Part shown: piece after piece, positions 35,101 to 46,602 of the stretch
How positions within the stretch are numbered: the first letter of the stretch is position 1
Layout of the letters: every line of letters begins with the position of its first letter
From: Bemisia tabaci
Taxonomy: Eukaryota; Arthropoda; Insecta; Hemiptera; Aleyrodidae
Direction of reading: 5' to 3'
DNA: 64,000 bases
Assembly (NCBI RefSeq): GCF_918797505.1
Contig: NC_092802.1
Span: 16,017,883-16,081,882 of the forward strand
Translations under genes and position numbers: made by a program
Notes under the pieces: generated by a model
What the model was told of the DNA's origin: nothing
Database searches by the model: none
Seen by the model: only the letters and a program-made list of their open reading frames with translations

Positions 35101-36474
35101 GGTGAATCAGCAGGCTTAAGAAAAAGGTCTGACAGCAGGAAAAAAGCAATAATACCTGTACTTATAGCGTAACAGTGCATGCACTAGATTGGTCACGTAA
35201 AAGAACAGACACTGATAACAAACATTGAACAAGAAAGCAGAACTGGATTGAGTCACTGCAGTCCCTAATTTAGTTCTAAACTGCTAATTTGAAGAACCAT
35301 GAGACACACCTCAGATGTGTAATCACTCGGTTCGGGCCAGAGAAACCTTGAACTACATGAGGTCATATCGGTGAAGTTTGAGGGGTCAAAGGGCTGTAAT
35401 ACTAAAAGAAAGGTAAACTTCTGACTCCTGAATGAATTCAAGACCACATATTTTAGATAAAGAAACTGCATAACACTTAAATTGTGGCGAGAATGAAAAG
35501 AGAATGGTCAAAGAAAAGAATGTCAGGGTTTGGACTTGTGGAACTGATTCTCAGAGTGCACATTACAATGAGCCGATAGGCTGTGGCTCCAGGTTATAAA
35601 ATACGAGGAAAATGGTTGTCAAATGCTTTCTTGAAGTCGAACATGGACTGTAATTAATGAAAATTAAAAGATTTCGAGTTGCTTGGGTGCTTGGGTCCTT
35701 CCTGTTATCAATTTTCGTTTGTTTACGATCCCGGCGTTGGGAGCGTTGGACGTTTTCGATGGCCGATGCTCAGTCGGCGCTGCGCAGCGCTGCGACAATC
35801 CTATTGGCTACAAATGTGACGTCATTCGTATATTAGGCGAGCGGGATTTACAAAAATGCGCAGTCTATTTACGCAAATATCTCGCTTATTAGTTGGTTTC
35901 ATGAATTCCCGTTTGTACCATTGAATTCTACGCGAAATTCTGATGCAGAATCATGTGCTTAGAGCCTCCAGTTCTTACCCTGTCTAGAGGCTCATTTGCG
36001 ATTTGATTATTGATGCTTACGTAAAAGTTAGCGAGAAACACGATGGTGCCACTGGTTTTTTCTGAAATCAACTTCCAAGCTCAAAAAAAGCTATCAAGTT
36101 GAGGCCAAAGTGGAGGGGATATCCCACACTATCCTGAGAGTCCACCTCTACATCAAGACAAACTTTCCACGCAAAGATAGGGAGCAAATACATTAGCAGT
36201 GTTGTCATGTTTTCAATTTTAGAGTCCCCAAATAAAGTGGCAGCCCTGTCAATGTATTTGCTCCCTATTTTTGCATAAAGAGTTTGCCTTGATGTAGAGG
36301 TGGACTCCCAGGATAGCGTGGGATATCCCCTTTATTTTGGCATCAACTTGAGAGCTTTTTTTGAGCTTGGGAGTTGATTTCAGAAAAAAACCATTGGCAC
36401 CATCGTGTTTCTCGCGAACTGTTACATAAAAATCAACAGTCAAATCGCAAATTCTTCACACATGCAACATCTCC
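32167..36474. mobile_element. Foldback element B, copy 1, with 37-bp flanking direct repeats
   Basis: Without the inserted palindrome this element is about 500 bp. Ends are GAGATGTTGCATGTGTGAGG and TTCACACATGCAACATCTCC; the arms extend about 200 bp (AAACACGATGGTGCCA, GATATCCCA, GATAGGGAGCAAATACATT). The 37 bases at 32130-32166 reappear exactly at 36475-36511, while uninterrupted MITE A has them once (38552-38588, inverse). No ORF. It contains the C palindrome. Confidence 0.87.
32187..35996. mobile_element. 3.8 kb palindrome C with about 1.2 kb arms
   Basis: Left arm from 32187 to about 33390 is the reverse complement of about 34793-35996; p pairs with 68183-p without indels, and only a few substitutions were seen. 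The spacer is about 1.4 kb. Termini TGAGCCTCTAGACAGGG and its inverse sit exactly in the B sequence GAGGAATTTGCG, consistent with an AT duplication or none. A 14-base self-complementary word, GCGCTGCGCAGCGC, lies in each arm (near 32390 and 35780). ORF pairs of 68-69 codons are arm duplicates; a 125-codon ORF at 34527-34904 is unrecognised. Confidence 0.93.
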
Positions 36475-36579
36475 ATTGGAAGAAGAATATTTACAAACTT
36501 TCCCGAAAATTCGTGATTTATCGAAGGAAATTTGGCAACGCCTGAAGGTTCATACGGCGTTCTTCCTCAGCACGGCAGA

Positions 36580-38480
36580 TCACTCATCAATCTCACTAAC
36601 CGGTGGCAAAGTTCGTGGCCCCGACGACGCCCGATTAAACTCCCGTCAAACGAGCCCCCCCCCCCCCCCCCCCCCATCCGCGCCGCCGCGATAGAATCCA
36701 GAAATTAGTCGAAAATACCCCGAAGGAAACGCTTAATTGGCGAAAGAAAGAAAGGAGAAAATAAAGTGTATAATTGTGTTATGCACGCTTGCATTCATAT
36801 TCCTAATAGGCGGTGAGGGGGCGAAGTGGCGAGGGGAGGGTGCAACGGAGTTAATTTAAGCATGCCCGGTCGCGTATTAGCGAGGATACAATTAGTTATT
36901 TTGTTTGGGACGCCGGGGTCTCCTCCGGAAGACAACACTACGTGAAATGGTGTGTGCGCCACGAGGCGCACAACCCCTAGTGGCAACCGCGGCTCAAGTT
37001 AAAAATACACATACTGCTGTTTCGCGAAGGAGCGGGGTTTTCGGAGTTCGTCGTCGCGAGAACAAAGAGTCATCTGTGGCGAAAGATAACGCTTGCCGTA
37101 ATGAATTAACAATCCCCGACCAAGAATGAATCGTGAGGTGGTTCGGCGGTTCAGGGACCCCGGAAAGGGGGGATGTGGGGGCGGGGGGTGGCTTTTGGCA
37201 GGGACCCCGGTGGCGACCTCACACACGGTCCCCGTTCATTCACGTTTGAGCATCCTGCGCGTATGTACTTACGGCGGCCGATCGCTCAATTGCAATGAAC
37301 GTTGCCGGATTTATAAAAAATTGAGTGATAAAAATGTTTTTTTTTTTTTTATATCGTTTCTCGGACGGAAATTATGGACCGTAGTTGCAGTCGCTCTTAA
37401 ACAGTCCTTTTCTTTAAGAAGGCCGCATATGATTCACGTTAGCTCCTTACTAGGAATTAACACGCTTCGCAAACTGCAAAAAATGCGAAATAAAAAAGGA
37501 GATATGAGCAAGAATTGATAATTTTAAGGTTGGTCCTATAGTTGGCTTAAAGTTCGTCAAAATCACATTTTTTTTTTTGGTTTTTTTTTTATGGTACTTG
37601 TATCACCTTTTTTGAAGTGGCAAATCATATTAAGGCCTTTATTCCTCCTTTAAGAAGGCCTTTAAGGCCTCATATTAAGGAGGCTCCTTTCAGAAAATTT
37701 CCGAAGTTCTAAAGCGTCCAATCTGTAGTTTTAGTCAATTTCGCCATGAATAATTATCAAATCTAAAAGTCCTTCTTTTTTTGTGTCCAGTTTCTTCCTC
37801 TTTTTTTTTTGGGGTGAACGGGGAGAAAGGAGGGGCGTGCGCCCCATGCGCCTCCCTCAGATTCGTCTATGAGAGTTTGTAAACCCTCAAAATCTGACTA
37901 CCAGCCGAGGGATTTAAAAAAAAAAACACTTGAATTGACCATTTACCTGAGACAAAATACATACTATTACGCTCTATATTCACCAACAGTTCCTCACTCA
38001 CTCACGGAAACCAAAGAGCAATAAAAATAAATCCTCCAGAAAGGAAAGTGGAAAAAATTCAAGAACGGAGGAAAAATTGCGAGCTCCATTTCCGAGTCAC
38101 CACGTCTGAATAAAACACTAGAAAACCTCGCCCCCTCGACTAGCATGAGCCGGGATAAAAGCTCTCGCGTCGGGCGGGGGCTGACGGGGAGGGGGTGGCA
38201 TTGTGGGAAAAAGCTCGGGGGTGCACGGGAACCTATCGACAATACACGGCGAGAAAAACATCAATGGCTGCTAATGCTCTGAGTCATTAATCACGACCTC
38301 TTAAGGGTGCTCCCTCCCCGACCCCCTCGCCCGCCTTGACAACCCGTTGATAGTCTCAGAAAAGAAAACACAGCCCCGAACAAAAAGTTCTCTCCCGAAC
38401 GTGAACGTGTCACAGTAAGTTCGGTGTTGTCGGATTTCTTACGAAACTTACTTTATATTAGAGTACCTTTATAGAAAGGG
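36580..38480. other. Unique sequence, GC-rich in part
   Basis: No gene supported. A C21 run lies at 36655-36675 and T-runs near 37340 and 37570. A short AAGGCC(T/C)TTTAT-like cluster lies at 37634-37690. ORFs up to 130 codons (37126-37518) carry no known domain. Confidence 0.4.
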
Positions 38481-38482
38481 TA

Positions 38483-38739
38483 TGCTGCCGTACTAAGGAA
38501 AAACGCCGTATGAACCTTCAGGCGTTGCCAAATTTCCTTTGGTAAATCACGAATTTTCGGGAAAGTTTGGGAATATTCTTCTTCCAATTTTTCACATAAT
38601 TTTGTTCGCAATTTTAACTGAAGTTCTTGAAAATTTCTCGGAGAAATATTCATAACTTTTCCCGAAAATAAACATTTTATCGAAGGAAATTTGGTGACTC
38701 GTGAATGCTCATACGGCGTTCTTCCTTAGCACGACACTA
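38483..38739. mobile_element. MITE A, copy 3, uninterrupted
   Basis: 257 bp, ends TGCTGCCGTACTAAGG and CCTTAGCACGACACTA, flanked by TA on both sides. It provides the empty-site reference for the B1 insertion. Confidence 0.85.
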
Positions 38740-39290
38740 TAGGGAGAGTATGGACAACTCGAACTTCGGTTGAAGTGTTGCATTTTTCGGCTTTAAAGGT
38801 TAACGCAAGAAATGTCAGAAATTGAAACTGGAAATTCTACATCTACAACTAAGATTTAGGTGGAGTTTTTTCAATAAAAACAATGAAGATCATAATAAAA
38901 GCTGCTAAAAAATGCACCAGAGGTTTTCGGAATAAACCCATTTAGCACCTCCAAATTAGGAGAAAACCAGTCCTCACCATCATTGCCAAAAATTGACAAA
39001 ATCATCATCAAAAATACATGGCGTAAAATACAGTTTTACGAGTTTTTAAAGTGTCCAATAAGACTTTGTACCTTATCGCAAATCATAGAAAGCCGTTTCC
39101 AGCTTAGTGGACATTCACAGAAGGTGAGAAAAGTCGAAAAAATGGGCGCAATGTTGAGGAAAATATTAATCGAGCGAAGCATACCTCAAGCTTTGCTCCA
39201 AAATTGACAACATCGAAAGTTCTTCCTGTGCTTTAGAGCTTTTCTTCTCGTAATCCGTCTTTAGATTGTTTCTCTCCCCCCACTCCCTCA
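38740..39290. other. No feature recognised
   Basis: AT-rich unique sequence; a 74-codon ORF without known domain. Confidence 0.45.
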
Positions 39291-39440
39291 GTGGCGAGGC
39301 GCGGATCATTGACTATCGATATTTTTCCATTGGAGCTACGGTGAAGAATCGATTATTAAGCTACAACCTGATGCTCGATATTTTCCCATTGGTTTAAATG
39401 GCAGATCAATCTATTTATCGCAAAACACACAACGTCACCA
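39291..39440. mobile_element. M2-type element, diverged copy
   Basis: Begins CAGTGGCGAGGCGCGGATCA and runs to ATCGCAAAACACACAACG, with AATCGATTATTAAG and GGTTTAAATGGCAGATCAAT in family order. Confidence 0.7.
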
Positions 39441-39910
39441 CACTCCCCCTCGTCCCTTTCTTCGGAGCCATTCAACTTTCTTTCTCTTGAGAGCGGTGGG
39501 AGGGGAGGGGCGGGGGATGAAGAATCAACCCCGACAGCTACCTTTCATTCCTGTTTTTCTCGGTTTTACCCCTCGTCAATCTTGGTGCCGTTGTCTGAAG
39601 CCACGCGAGACGAAGAGTATTTCCGTCTCTCTCATGCTTGGACCGGGATGCGGTAATTAGAAGAAGAGAGAGGTTTTCGTGAGAGGAATTTTTCTAATTT
39701 TGAGAAGAAAACAGGCGCTTTTACTCGACAGTTTGGCATTCAGAAGTTTTAGCTCTTGCTTCTTAACAATTAAGAAAAAGTCAATCTTGAGAATAGGAAC
39801 TGATGCGTAACTTTCGATGCACTGGATGAACAAGGGGTTCTGGATTGTGTTCCTTACCTAGAATAGATTGTTCATAATAAATGAATGGCAGAAATTCAAC
39901 GTTTTTGATC
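39441..39910. other. No feature recognised
   Basis: Unique sequence. Confidence 0.45.
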
Positions 39911-40160
39911 ATTGAATCGGTCAGTTACAAAAGGGCTCAAGTGCAAAATATAAAAATACGGAAAAAACAGTATCGAAACTGTATGAACCAAACCCGTTTT
40001 AAATTGCAGATTACTTATTCATGTGATTAACTAATTCGTCTCTTTCATATTTTAGAGCTCTGAGATATACAAAGAGTCAGTTAAAACGGTTATTACCATT
40101 TTACTCGAATTCTCATGCATTTTTGGCGCTTGGGCCCTTTTGTAACTGACCGATTCAATT
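39911..40160. mobile_element. Foldback element P
   Basis: The ends ATTGAATCGGTCAGTTACAA and TTGTAACTGACCGATTCAAT are perfect inverses, continuing as AAGGGC(T/C)CAAG. About 250 bp. No flanking duplication seen. Confidence 0.83.
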
Positions 40161-41253
40161 GGTGTGAACACACAGTCATGACATCTGGGTTTCCTTGATT
40201 TTTTTCATATTCAATCCCTTTGCCCTTAACTTTACTCTGACTTTTTTTTAATTGTTCCTATATTTCTATTTTTAATATCCCTGGCAATTCTCTGACTCTG
40301 TCTTAATTTTTTCTCACCTTCGAGTATGAAACGCTAATTAGATTAATTATGTTTTAAGTACGCTGAACTAGGCTGAACTTTGAACGCAACCTCCGCTTTT
40401 AGAGATTCAATTTATGGGAAGAGACGGTAAGAAATTGTTCAAGCTTTCTTGAATGGCATAGGTTTCAGTCCCGAAGCCGACACGCTATTCCTCAAATTCC
40501 GTGACTTTTCTGGATCTCCGTATAAATTCCATGACTTTAAAAGTTTATTAGAAACCCCGGCCAACTATACTCAACTATCATAACTCAATTATCATTCCCA
40601 AAGTTGCAATGACACGAACAATTAGGCCGAATTCTGAATGATTCCACATAGGCCGTCAGGTTCGCCTTCATCCAGTTGAATAGGCAACATGCGCTCCTAG
40701 GAACACGTATAGTGGTATCCATTAAAATTGAAATGGTAGGAGATGATGCGAAGTCGATCGGGTGGGCATAGTGTGAGTTCCTACACGAAGATTTTTGGGG
40801 ATTTTGCCTTCATGTGATGGAGTAGGCAATATGAGTTTCCGTTAATATTTTAATTTCAACTGAGCCCACTTTGATCAACGTGTCGTATGTATTTAATGGC
40901 CGATTTGAGACAGGCATGAACTTTGGTTGTTCCAGAGGTGAAACTTCCGATCCACTGATTCTAATGCAAACTATAAGCACTGATTCCTGACTCAAAAGTT
41001 AATTTCTACATTTTCAACATGCTTAACTTATTTTGCGTGTAATCTTTATGAGAGAACATGTCTTGTAGTACTCTCAATCTTACCCTGGTTATTTTTATGT
41101 TTATTTTTTTTAATTTAAGTGTTTATTAATCTTCTATGTACACAAATTCCAATATTTTTATTGATTTTAAGATAAGGGATAGAGAAGTGAAACTGTCCAG
41201 TATGGGACACATTGCATGTATTGTTTTATACGATATTCGCGAATAAAGATAGT
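40161..41253. other. Unique sequence with an old repeat piece
   Basis: About 40650-40850 resembles, in inverse orientation, the degenerate array at 26755-27250 (TCCTAGGAACACGTATAGTGG, shortened match to the ACTATTCG block). No gene supported. Confidence 0.45.
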
Positions 41254-41520
41254 AATTGAATCAGTGAGAACGAAAACACACCAACTCGGAAAAATGAAAA
41301 GAATAAAGACACACACGAAACCGAACAGTAAATGAAGAAATTAGTCTAAGGAAGAGATTTTTCGTGCCAAAATACAAGCATTTAAGGGCATTTTAAAGGT
41401 CCAAGTTGGAACAGATGCGCTAACTTCAATGACTTTTATAAAAATTGACCGCGTCTCTTATGAAAATTGAGCAGTTTCGAGTAATCGAGGTGGTGTGTTT
41501 TCGAACTCACTGATTCAATT
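41254..41520. mobile_element. Foldback element Q
   Basis: The ends AATTGAATCAGTGAGAACGA and CGAACTCACTGATTCAATT are inverses, continuing as AAACACACCA. About 267 bp. The first ten bases resemble P, so the two may be related. Confidence 0.8.
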
Positions 41521-42141
41521 ATTGGTATTATTATTTGTTTATTATTCTACCTACTAAAGACACTTATATATTATTTGTTTATTGTTCCATCGCTTTAACA
41601 CGGCGATTCCAACAGATGCATTTGACGGAGTGCACTGACTCCTCGAGTTACAACCGCCCGTGTTCTCGGAGCCGGAATAAGCTCGCGCAGGTTATGAGTA
41701 ATATGTTCCTAATTAACGTTTTCCCTTGTTTAAATTTACAGTCCAGATTCTTCTTGACAAACACTGCAGCTAGCTCAACTCGAGCTCATTTCCGGCCCAA
41801 CAATCGCTTGCTCGGATCCCGATAAAAATAACTCGCCCACCCCGGGCCCTGCCCCCTCTGTTGTGCATGTATCTTTTTTTACTCGTTGCAACGGAATATT
41901 TGGTCACTTCGGGTCGGCGGCGTCCAATTGATTTGAAGCGAAACAATCGCCTCGGCCTCGGCCGGGAAAAAATAGACGCCGGAAGTTGGGGAGTTATGAT
42001 TTCTATATCTGCGATGACAATCTTAGAGCTTGAGGATCGAGCGGCTCTTCCCGCCTTCAACCGAAGGTAACTGACCTTTTCGAGAGCATCTTTGGCTCAG
42101 TTGTGCTTTCACTGAAGATGGGATCGTGCTTTGGCGGGTTC
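41521..42141. other. No feature recognised
   Basis: Overlapping ORFs of 69-96 codons on both strands without known domains. Confidence 0.4.
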
Positions 42142-42143
42142 TA

Positions 42144-42931
42144 TGCTGCCGTGCAAAGGAAAAACGCCGTATGAACATGCGAGGGTTGCCAAATTTCCTT
42201 CGATAAAATGTTTATTATTAAGGAATTTTTAAATATTTTTCCTTGAAATGGAGATGTTACATGAATGTGTGAGGAATTTGCAATTTGACTGTTGATTCTT
42301 ACGTAAAAGTTCGCGAGAAACACGATGGTGCCACTGGTTTTCTCTGAAATCAACTCCCAAGCTTATAAAAAGCTCTCAAATTGAGGCCAAAATGGAAGGG
42401 ATATCCCATGCTATCCTGAGAATCCACCTCTACATCAAGACAAACTCTCCATGCAAAGATAGGGAGCAATACATTGACAGGGCTGCCACTTTATTTGGGG
42501 ACTCCAAAACTGAAAACACGGCAACCCTGCTAATGTATTTGTTCCCTATCTTTGCATGAAGAGTTTGTCTTGATGCAGAGGTGGACTCTCGGGGTAGGGT
42601 GGGATATGCCCTCCATTTTGGCCTCAACTTGAGAGCTTTTTTTTGAGTTTGGAACTTGATCTCAGAGAAAACCAGTGGCACCATCGTGTTTCTCGCGAAC
42701 TGTTAGATAAGAATCAACAGTCAAATCGAAAATTCCTCACACATGCAACATCTCAATTGTATGAATATTTTTCCTTCAAATTTTCAGGAATTTCAGCTGA
42801 AATAGTGAACTAAATTATCTGAAAATTTTGGGGAAAAATATTCACACATTTCCCAGTAATTTTGGTTTTTATCGAAGGAAACTTGGCAGCGTCTGAAGGC
42901 TCATACGACGTTCTTCCTTAGTACGGCAGTA
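42144..42931. mobile_element. MITE A, copy 4, host of B2
   Basis: Left part 42144-42249 (TGCTGCCGTGCAAAGG start) and right part 42755-42931 (ending GTACGGCAGTA) match other A copies. B2 sits between them at a site different from that used by B1. Confidence 0.85.
42250..42754. mobile_element. Foldback element B, copy 2
   Basis: About 505 bp, with GGAGATGTTACATG at the left and CACATGCAACATCTC at the right. The arms match B1, including GATATCCCA and GATAGGGAGCAA. AATATTTTTCCTT(G/C)AAAT is found on both sides (42232-42249 and 42764-42781; 17 of 18 bases), consistent with a second long, now diverged target duplication. Confidence 0.82.
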
Positions 42932-43290
42932 TGGGTCGAAATAGTAATTTTGTTCCTTGCAGTTGGTCTTTCAGCGCTTTGTATAGTCGATTAATCAATT
43001 GATAATCTCTAGATTCTGAGATACTTCTCGACTCTTCACAACTCTACTCACATTAGTCCACCCCACTACAAAATATGTATATAAATCAGTATATAGAAAA
43101 AAAATTTAAATAGAACTTACGAGTTCATGCGTGGATCGGATGTCGAGTAGCGGGTTCGGTCCTGACCTGGAACAATATAGAGTACAAATTTTAAATGCTT
43201 TTTCAAAATAGTGCTCCTAGAGAATGTTAGAATTCCTGAAGTATACACACTTATTTTTATCTCATTACAAACGCACAGTGCGATGTATCA
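42932..43290. other. No feature recognised
   Basis: AT-rich unique sequence. Confidence 0.45.
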
Positions 43291-43548
43291 TTCTGCCATG
43301 CTAAGGAAAAACGCCTTATGAACTTTCAGGCGTTGCCAAATTTCCTTTGGTAAATCACGAACTTTTGAGAAAATTCGTAAATTTATTCTCCTCCAATTTT
43401 TCAGATAATTTTGTCCGCAGTTTCACCGAAAGTTCCCGAAAATTTCAAGGAAAAATAATCATAACTTTCCTCAAAAATAAATATTTTTTGGAGGAAAATT
43501 TGGCAACTCTCGAATGTTCTTACGGCGTTCTTCCTTAGCACCGCATTG
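43291..43548. mobile_element. MITE A, copy 5
   Basis: Palindromic, ends TTCTGCCATGCTAAGG and CCTTAGCACCGCATTG, uninterrupted. Termini have diverged, and flanking TA is not intact. Confidence 0.78.
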
Positions 43549-43971
43549 TGTTACGTTAAAATTATTTGTCGGACGGGTTGCGCGAACAGTTACGGGGAAA
43601 GGATCCCTTTTCCTTTCCTTTTTTCTTTCAAAGCGCTGGAATTTATGTATAGTGACGTCATAGACTACGACTGAAGGTGCTATTTGGGTGTTTAAGTCAG
43701 CTTAAGAACGAGCTGAAATACTCCGTTGAGTCACCGTCACAATAAAATCCTTGACTTCCTTTCATGACAATGTAAATCGGGCTTAGGGGAATGCACAGAC
43801 TCCAAGGTTGTCATGTAGAGTGTATTAAAGTGCTAGATTAAGTGTAATCAAAAACGGAGAGATATGAAGGACACATGAATATTATCTTTAGTAATAAGAT
43901 GATAAAAAAAAACAAATTTTAGTTAAATACAAATCTTTTCAAATTGACTGGAAGTCTCTATAACTAAATTA
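43549..43971. other. No feature recognised
   Basis: Unique sequence. Confidence 0.45.
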
Positions 43972-44194
43972 CACTGAAAAAAACTATGCTTGGTTTAAGC
44001 ATGATGATTCTTGAATTTGCCGCTAAGAATTTTTTTCTATCTTGATTTAAGCTGAATTATTCTTGATACAAGAATAATAATGCTTAAGCAAAAAAGTACT
44101 TATATTAAGCAGAACAATTCTTCATTTAAGAGAAAAAAAAAACTTCTCGGCGGCAAATTGGCGGCAATTTTTTTGGCTTCTTTTTTTTTCAGTG
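43972..44194. mobile_element. CACTG-clan MITE I, copy 2
   Basis: 223 bp, ends CACTGAAAAAAACTATGC and TTTTTTTTTCAGTG, with TA directly outside both ends. The interior shares AATTTGCCG, TCTTGA and AAGCATGAT words with I1. Confidence 0.85.
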
Positions 44195-44589
44195 TAAGCT
44201 TACTGTTCCAAACAAGAAGATTTGGACCGAGTTTAACAGGAAGGAACTAACCCACATAAAGTTGATTCTGAGAAAGAGAGATTTGAAGTTTTATTTCTCT
44301 ATAAAGCTCAATGTAGAAAATAAACTTTTTTTTTCTCGACTGAGTTTTTGGCAGGGGAATATATTCAACGAAAGGAGCTCAAAAGCATTCTTAACTCAAT
44401 TTTTTCGAAAACGTGGGTTAGTTCCTTTCTGATGAACGCTGTCTTTTTATTGTTGTTTCAACGAGACATTTTTGTGGCAGCATGTTAAAAGGAGTTCCTA
44501 TCGATCCAACAGGAAATTTTTTCTCGGGGTGTTAATAATTTCCTCTTCGCGGCTTCCTCTCTGTTTGTGACATTGGAGTTCCTGTTGTG
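44195..44589. other. No feature recognised
   Basis: Unique AT-rich sequence; CTAACCCAC-type words near 44250 and GTGGGTTAG near 44413 are weakly inverse. Confidence 0.4.
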
Positions 44590-44912
44590 TTGATGAGATT
44601 GTGACGATTGTAACAGGAATCGCATTGGAACGAAGGGAATCTCGATTGTTTTAAATAAAAATCCAACGAAGAAATAATTTACAAAATAATTTTTTCCCCT
44701 GAAAAAAATGTATGATATTCAATCGAAAAAAAAAATAAAAAAATTGTACTGATGATTTGTGCTGATGAGATTGTGACGATCGTAACAAGAATCGCATCGG
44801 AACAAAGGGAATTCCGATTGTTTTAAATAGAAATCCAACAAAGAAATAATTCACAAAATAAATTTTTTTCCCCGGAAAAAAGATGTATGGTATTCAATCG
44901 CAAAAAAAATAT
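44590..44912. repeat. 172-bp tandem duplication
   Basis: Two units begin TGATGAGATTGTGACGAT at 44591 and 44763 and share ATTGTTTTAAATA, ATCCAAC(G/A)AAGAAATAAT and GTATGATATTCAATCG-like words. About 85-90 percent identical by eye. Non-coding. Confidence 0.85.
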
Positions 44913-45545
44913 TTACATACAGAATATTTAATATAAATATTCATTTGTTTTTAATTAAATATTTCTGCTGAAATTTGACAACGGTGCCGTAAGCTCACCG
45001 AGCTCTGAATGAACTCCTGGAGAATTCCCCCTCCTCGCCGCTACCTCGTAGTTAGCCCGGAGACTGAATGAGAAGTGAATTAAGACGCAAACCGACTCAG
45101 TTTCGGGGGCCGCGAGAGAAGGGGGGGGTCTCGAGTTTTTTAGGCGCGGCCGGGTAGGGGGAAGCAGGGTAGGGAGGGGCGGGGGTGTGGGAAGGCATTA
45201 ATCACGGGCCTAAACAGGTGGAATGCGCGTGAAACAATAGGCGACAATGGGCGGTGTATTAACGTCGAGTTAACGCCGATTGTGCGCGCGGGAGCGGCGC
45301 GGCGCACCGAGCTGCGGATTAGCGCGAGTTATTGCACCCGCATCGCCCCCTGACAATGCCCCCCCCCCCCCCCAGGGTCCCCCTTCATCCGTGTGATTTC
45401 CGCTCTGCTCACGAAAAAAGTTCGTGGGGATTAGCCCAGAGACAAATGGATAGATACCACTAAGGTGCCGTACATAATATACGTACCGCACTAGGAGGAG
45501 AGGGGGTCTAAGCCTGCGTTACGAGTGCGTTACAAGGAGGAAAAG
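44913..45545. other. Mostly GC-rich unique sequence
   Basis: No gene supported. A C15 run at 45359-45373 and G-runs near 45122 and 45180. Confidence 0.4.
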
Positions 45546-45965
45546 GATGTTCAAGGCTGCGTTATGTAATGCTAGAATGTGCATGTATCGCTGATTGTTC
45601 AATAACCGAAGATGAAAAATTAACGCGGGGTCGGTCATGCTTCACCCAGAATTCGTCACCCAAAGTTAATTTGAGGGGGATAAATTGGATTACATTTTGC
45701 AATAAGGAACCATTATTTCTGGCCCATTTTAAAAACAACGTACATGCCATAAGTTTCACTATGCAGATATGCGTTTTTATGGGAGAGCCAGAGATAGTGG
45801 TTCCTTATTGCAAAATGTAGTCTAATTTCGTTTTGTGGGGGCCCAGATTTGTGTTATCGGTGCGTTAGGAGGAGGAGGGAGGCGTTCAGGGCTGCGTTAC
45901 GTAACGTTAGAATGTGCAAGATTCGTTGATTGTTCGACAGTCGGAGAAGAAAAAGCAACGCGAGG
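45546..45965. repeat. Diverged duplication of about 337 bp with a hairpin
   Basis: GTTCAAGGCTGCGTTATGTA (45549) recurs as GTTCAGGGCTGCGTTACGTA (45886), followed by matching AGAATGTGCA and GATTGTTC words. Between them AATTGGATTACATTTTGCAA (45683) pairs with TTGCAAAATGTAGTCTAATT (45809), giving a hairpin of about 145 bp. Confidence 0.72.
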
Positions 45966-46187
45966 TAGCGAATCTAGAGATGACCACGAGAAGCTAACTT
46001 GACGGAAACAATTGGTCTTTGTCTTATTTTTTATGAAGGGGGGCGGGGGCTCATGTTTGTGCTATTGGTGTGTCACGAAGTAGAGGGGGGTGGCGTCAAA
46101 AATCTTGTTTTCAGTGTCACGTATTCTACGAACGGCCTCCTAAACTCCTACCAACAGGTGGAAACTCTCTAATTGCCCAATACGTTA

Positions 46188-46400
46188 CCAAGAAGAAGAA
46201 GAAGAAAAAAAAGAAAAAAAAATCCGGTATGGAATCCGTACTTACAGGTAATAGACATATCGTCCGCGTTCTAGGCTCAGAACCCGAAAGTTCCGCAAAT
46301 AGCACCCAAAGCGGTCGAAGCTAAGACTCTAGTACCCGGAACATTTGGCCTCTGAGGTTGGAACGAACGGTATTTCTACAGAAACTTTTTTTCCAGTGTT
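46188..46400. mobile_element. Foldback V, copy 3, diverged
   Basis: A (GAA)n/A-rich tract (46188-46221), then ATCCGGTATGG, AGACATATCGTCCGCGTTCT, and a right half with GGAACGAACGGTATTTCTAC ending TTTTTTTCCAGTG. Element order matches V1, with many substitutions. Confidence 0.68.
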
Positions 46401-46454
46401 GTACAAGGGTCAACAAAGAGGTTGGTCAACAGTTTAATATTGGAGCCCTGACTC

Positions 46455-46602
46455 AGCAGAGGCGGATCCAGAAATTTGGCAACACCGGATCTCCTCCATT
46501 TAAACCTATGCTAAATAATCGATTCTTTTCGGAGCACCTGACCCCTCCAAAAATCGATACATTTCCATAGGTTTAAATGGAGAAAAACAATGTTGCCATA
46601 AA
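46455..46602. mobile_element. Small element M, copy 2, uninterrupted
   Basis: GAGGCGGATCCAGAAATTTG, CTCCATTTAAACCTATG, AATAATCGATTCTT, CGGAGCACCTGACCCCTCC, CATAGGTTTAAATGGAG and AAAAACAATGTTGCC in order. Serves as the empty-site reference for N1 inside M1. Confidence 0.78.

Larger units (their letters stand above)
32051..36579. mobile_element. MITE A, copy 2, host of a nested insertion
   Basis: Left part 32051-32166 and right part 36475-36579 match A3 (38483-38739) in reverse orientation, ending TCCTCAGCACGGCAG. The left terminus is missing at the junction with D3. The two parts overlap by 37 bp because of the duplication around inserted element B. Confidence 0.83.

Noticed and set aside
32291..35892. 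Identical ORF pairs of 69 and 68 codons as real genes
   Set aside because: They are mirror images in the arms of palindrome C and nothing in them suggests selection on protein sequence.
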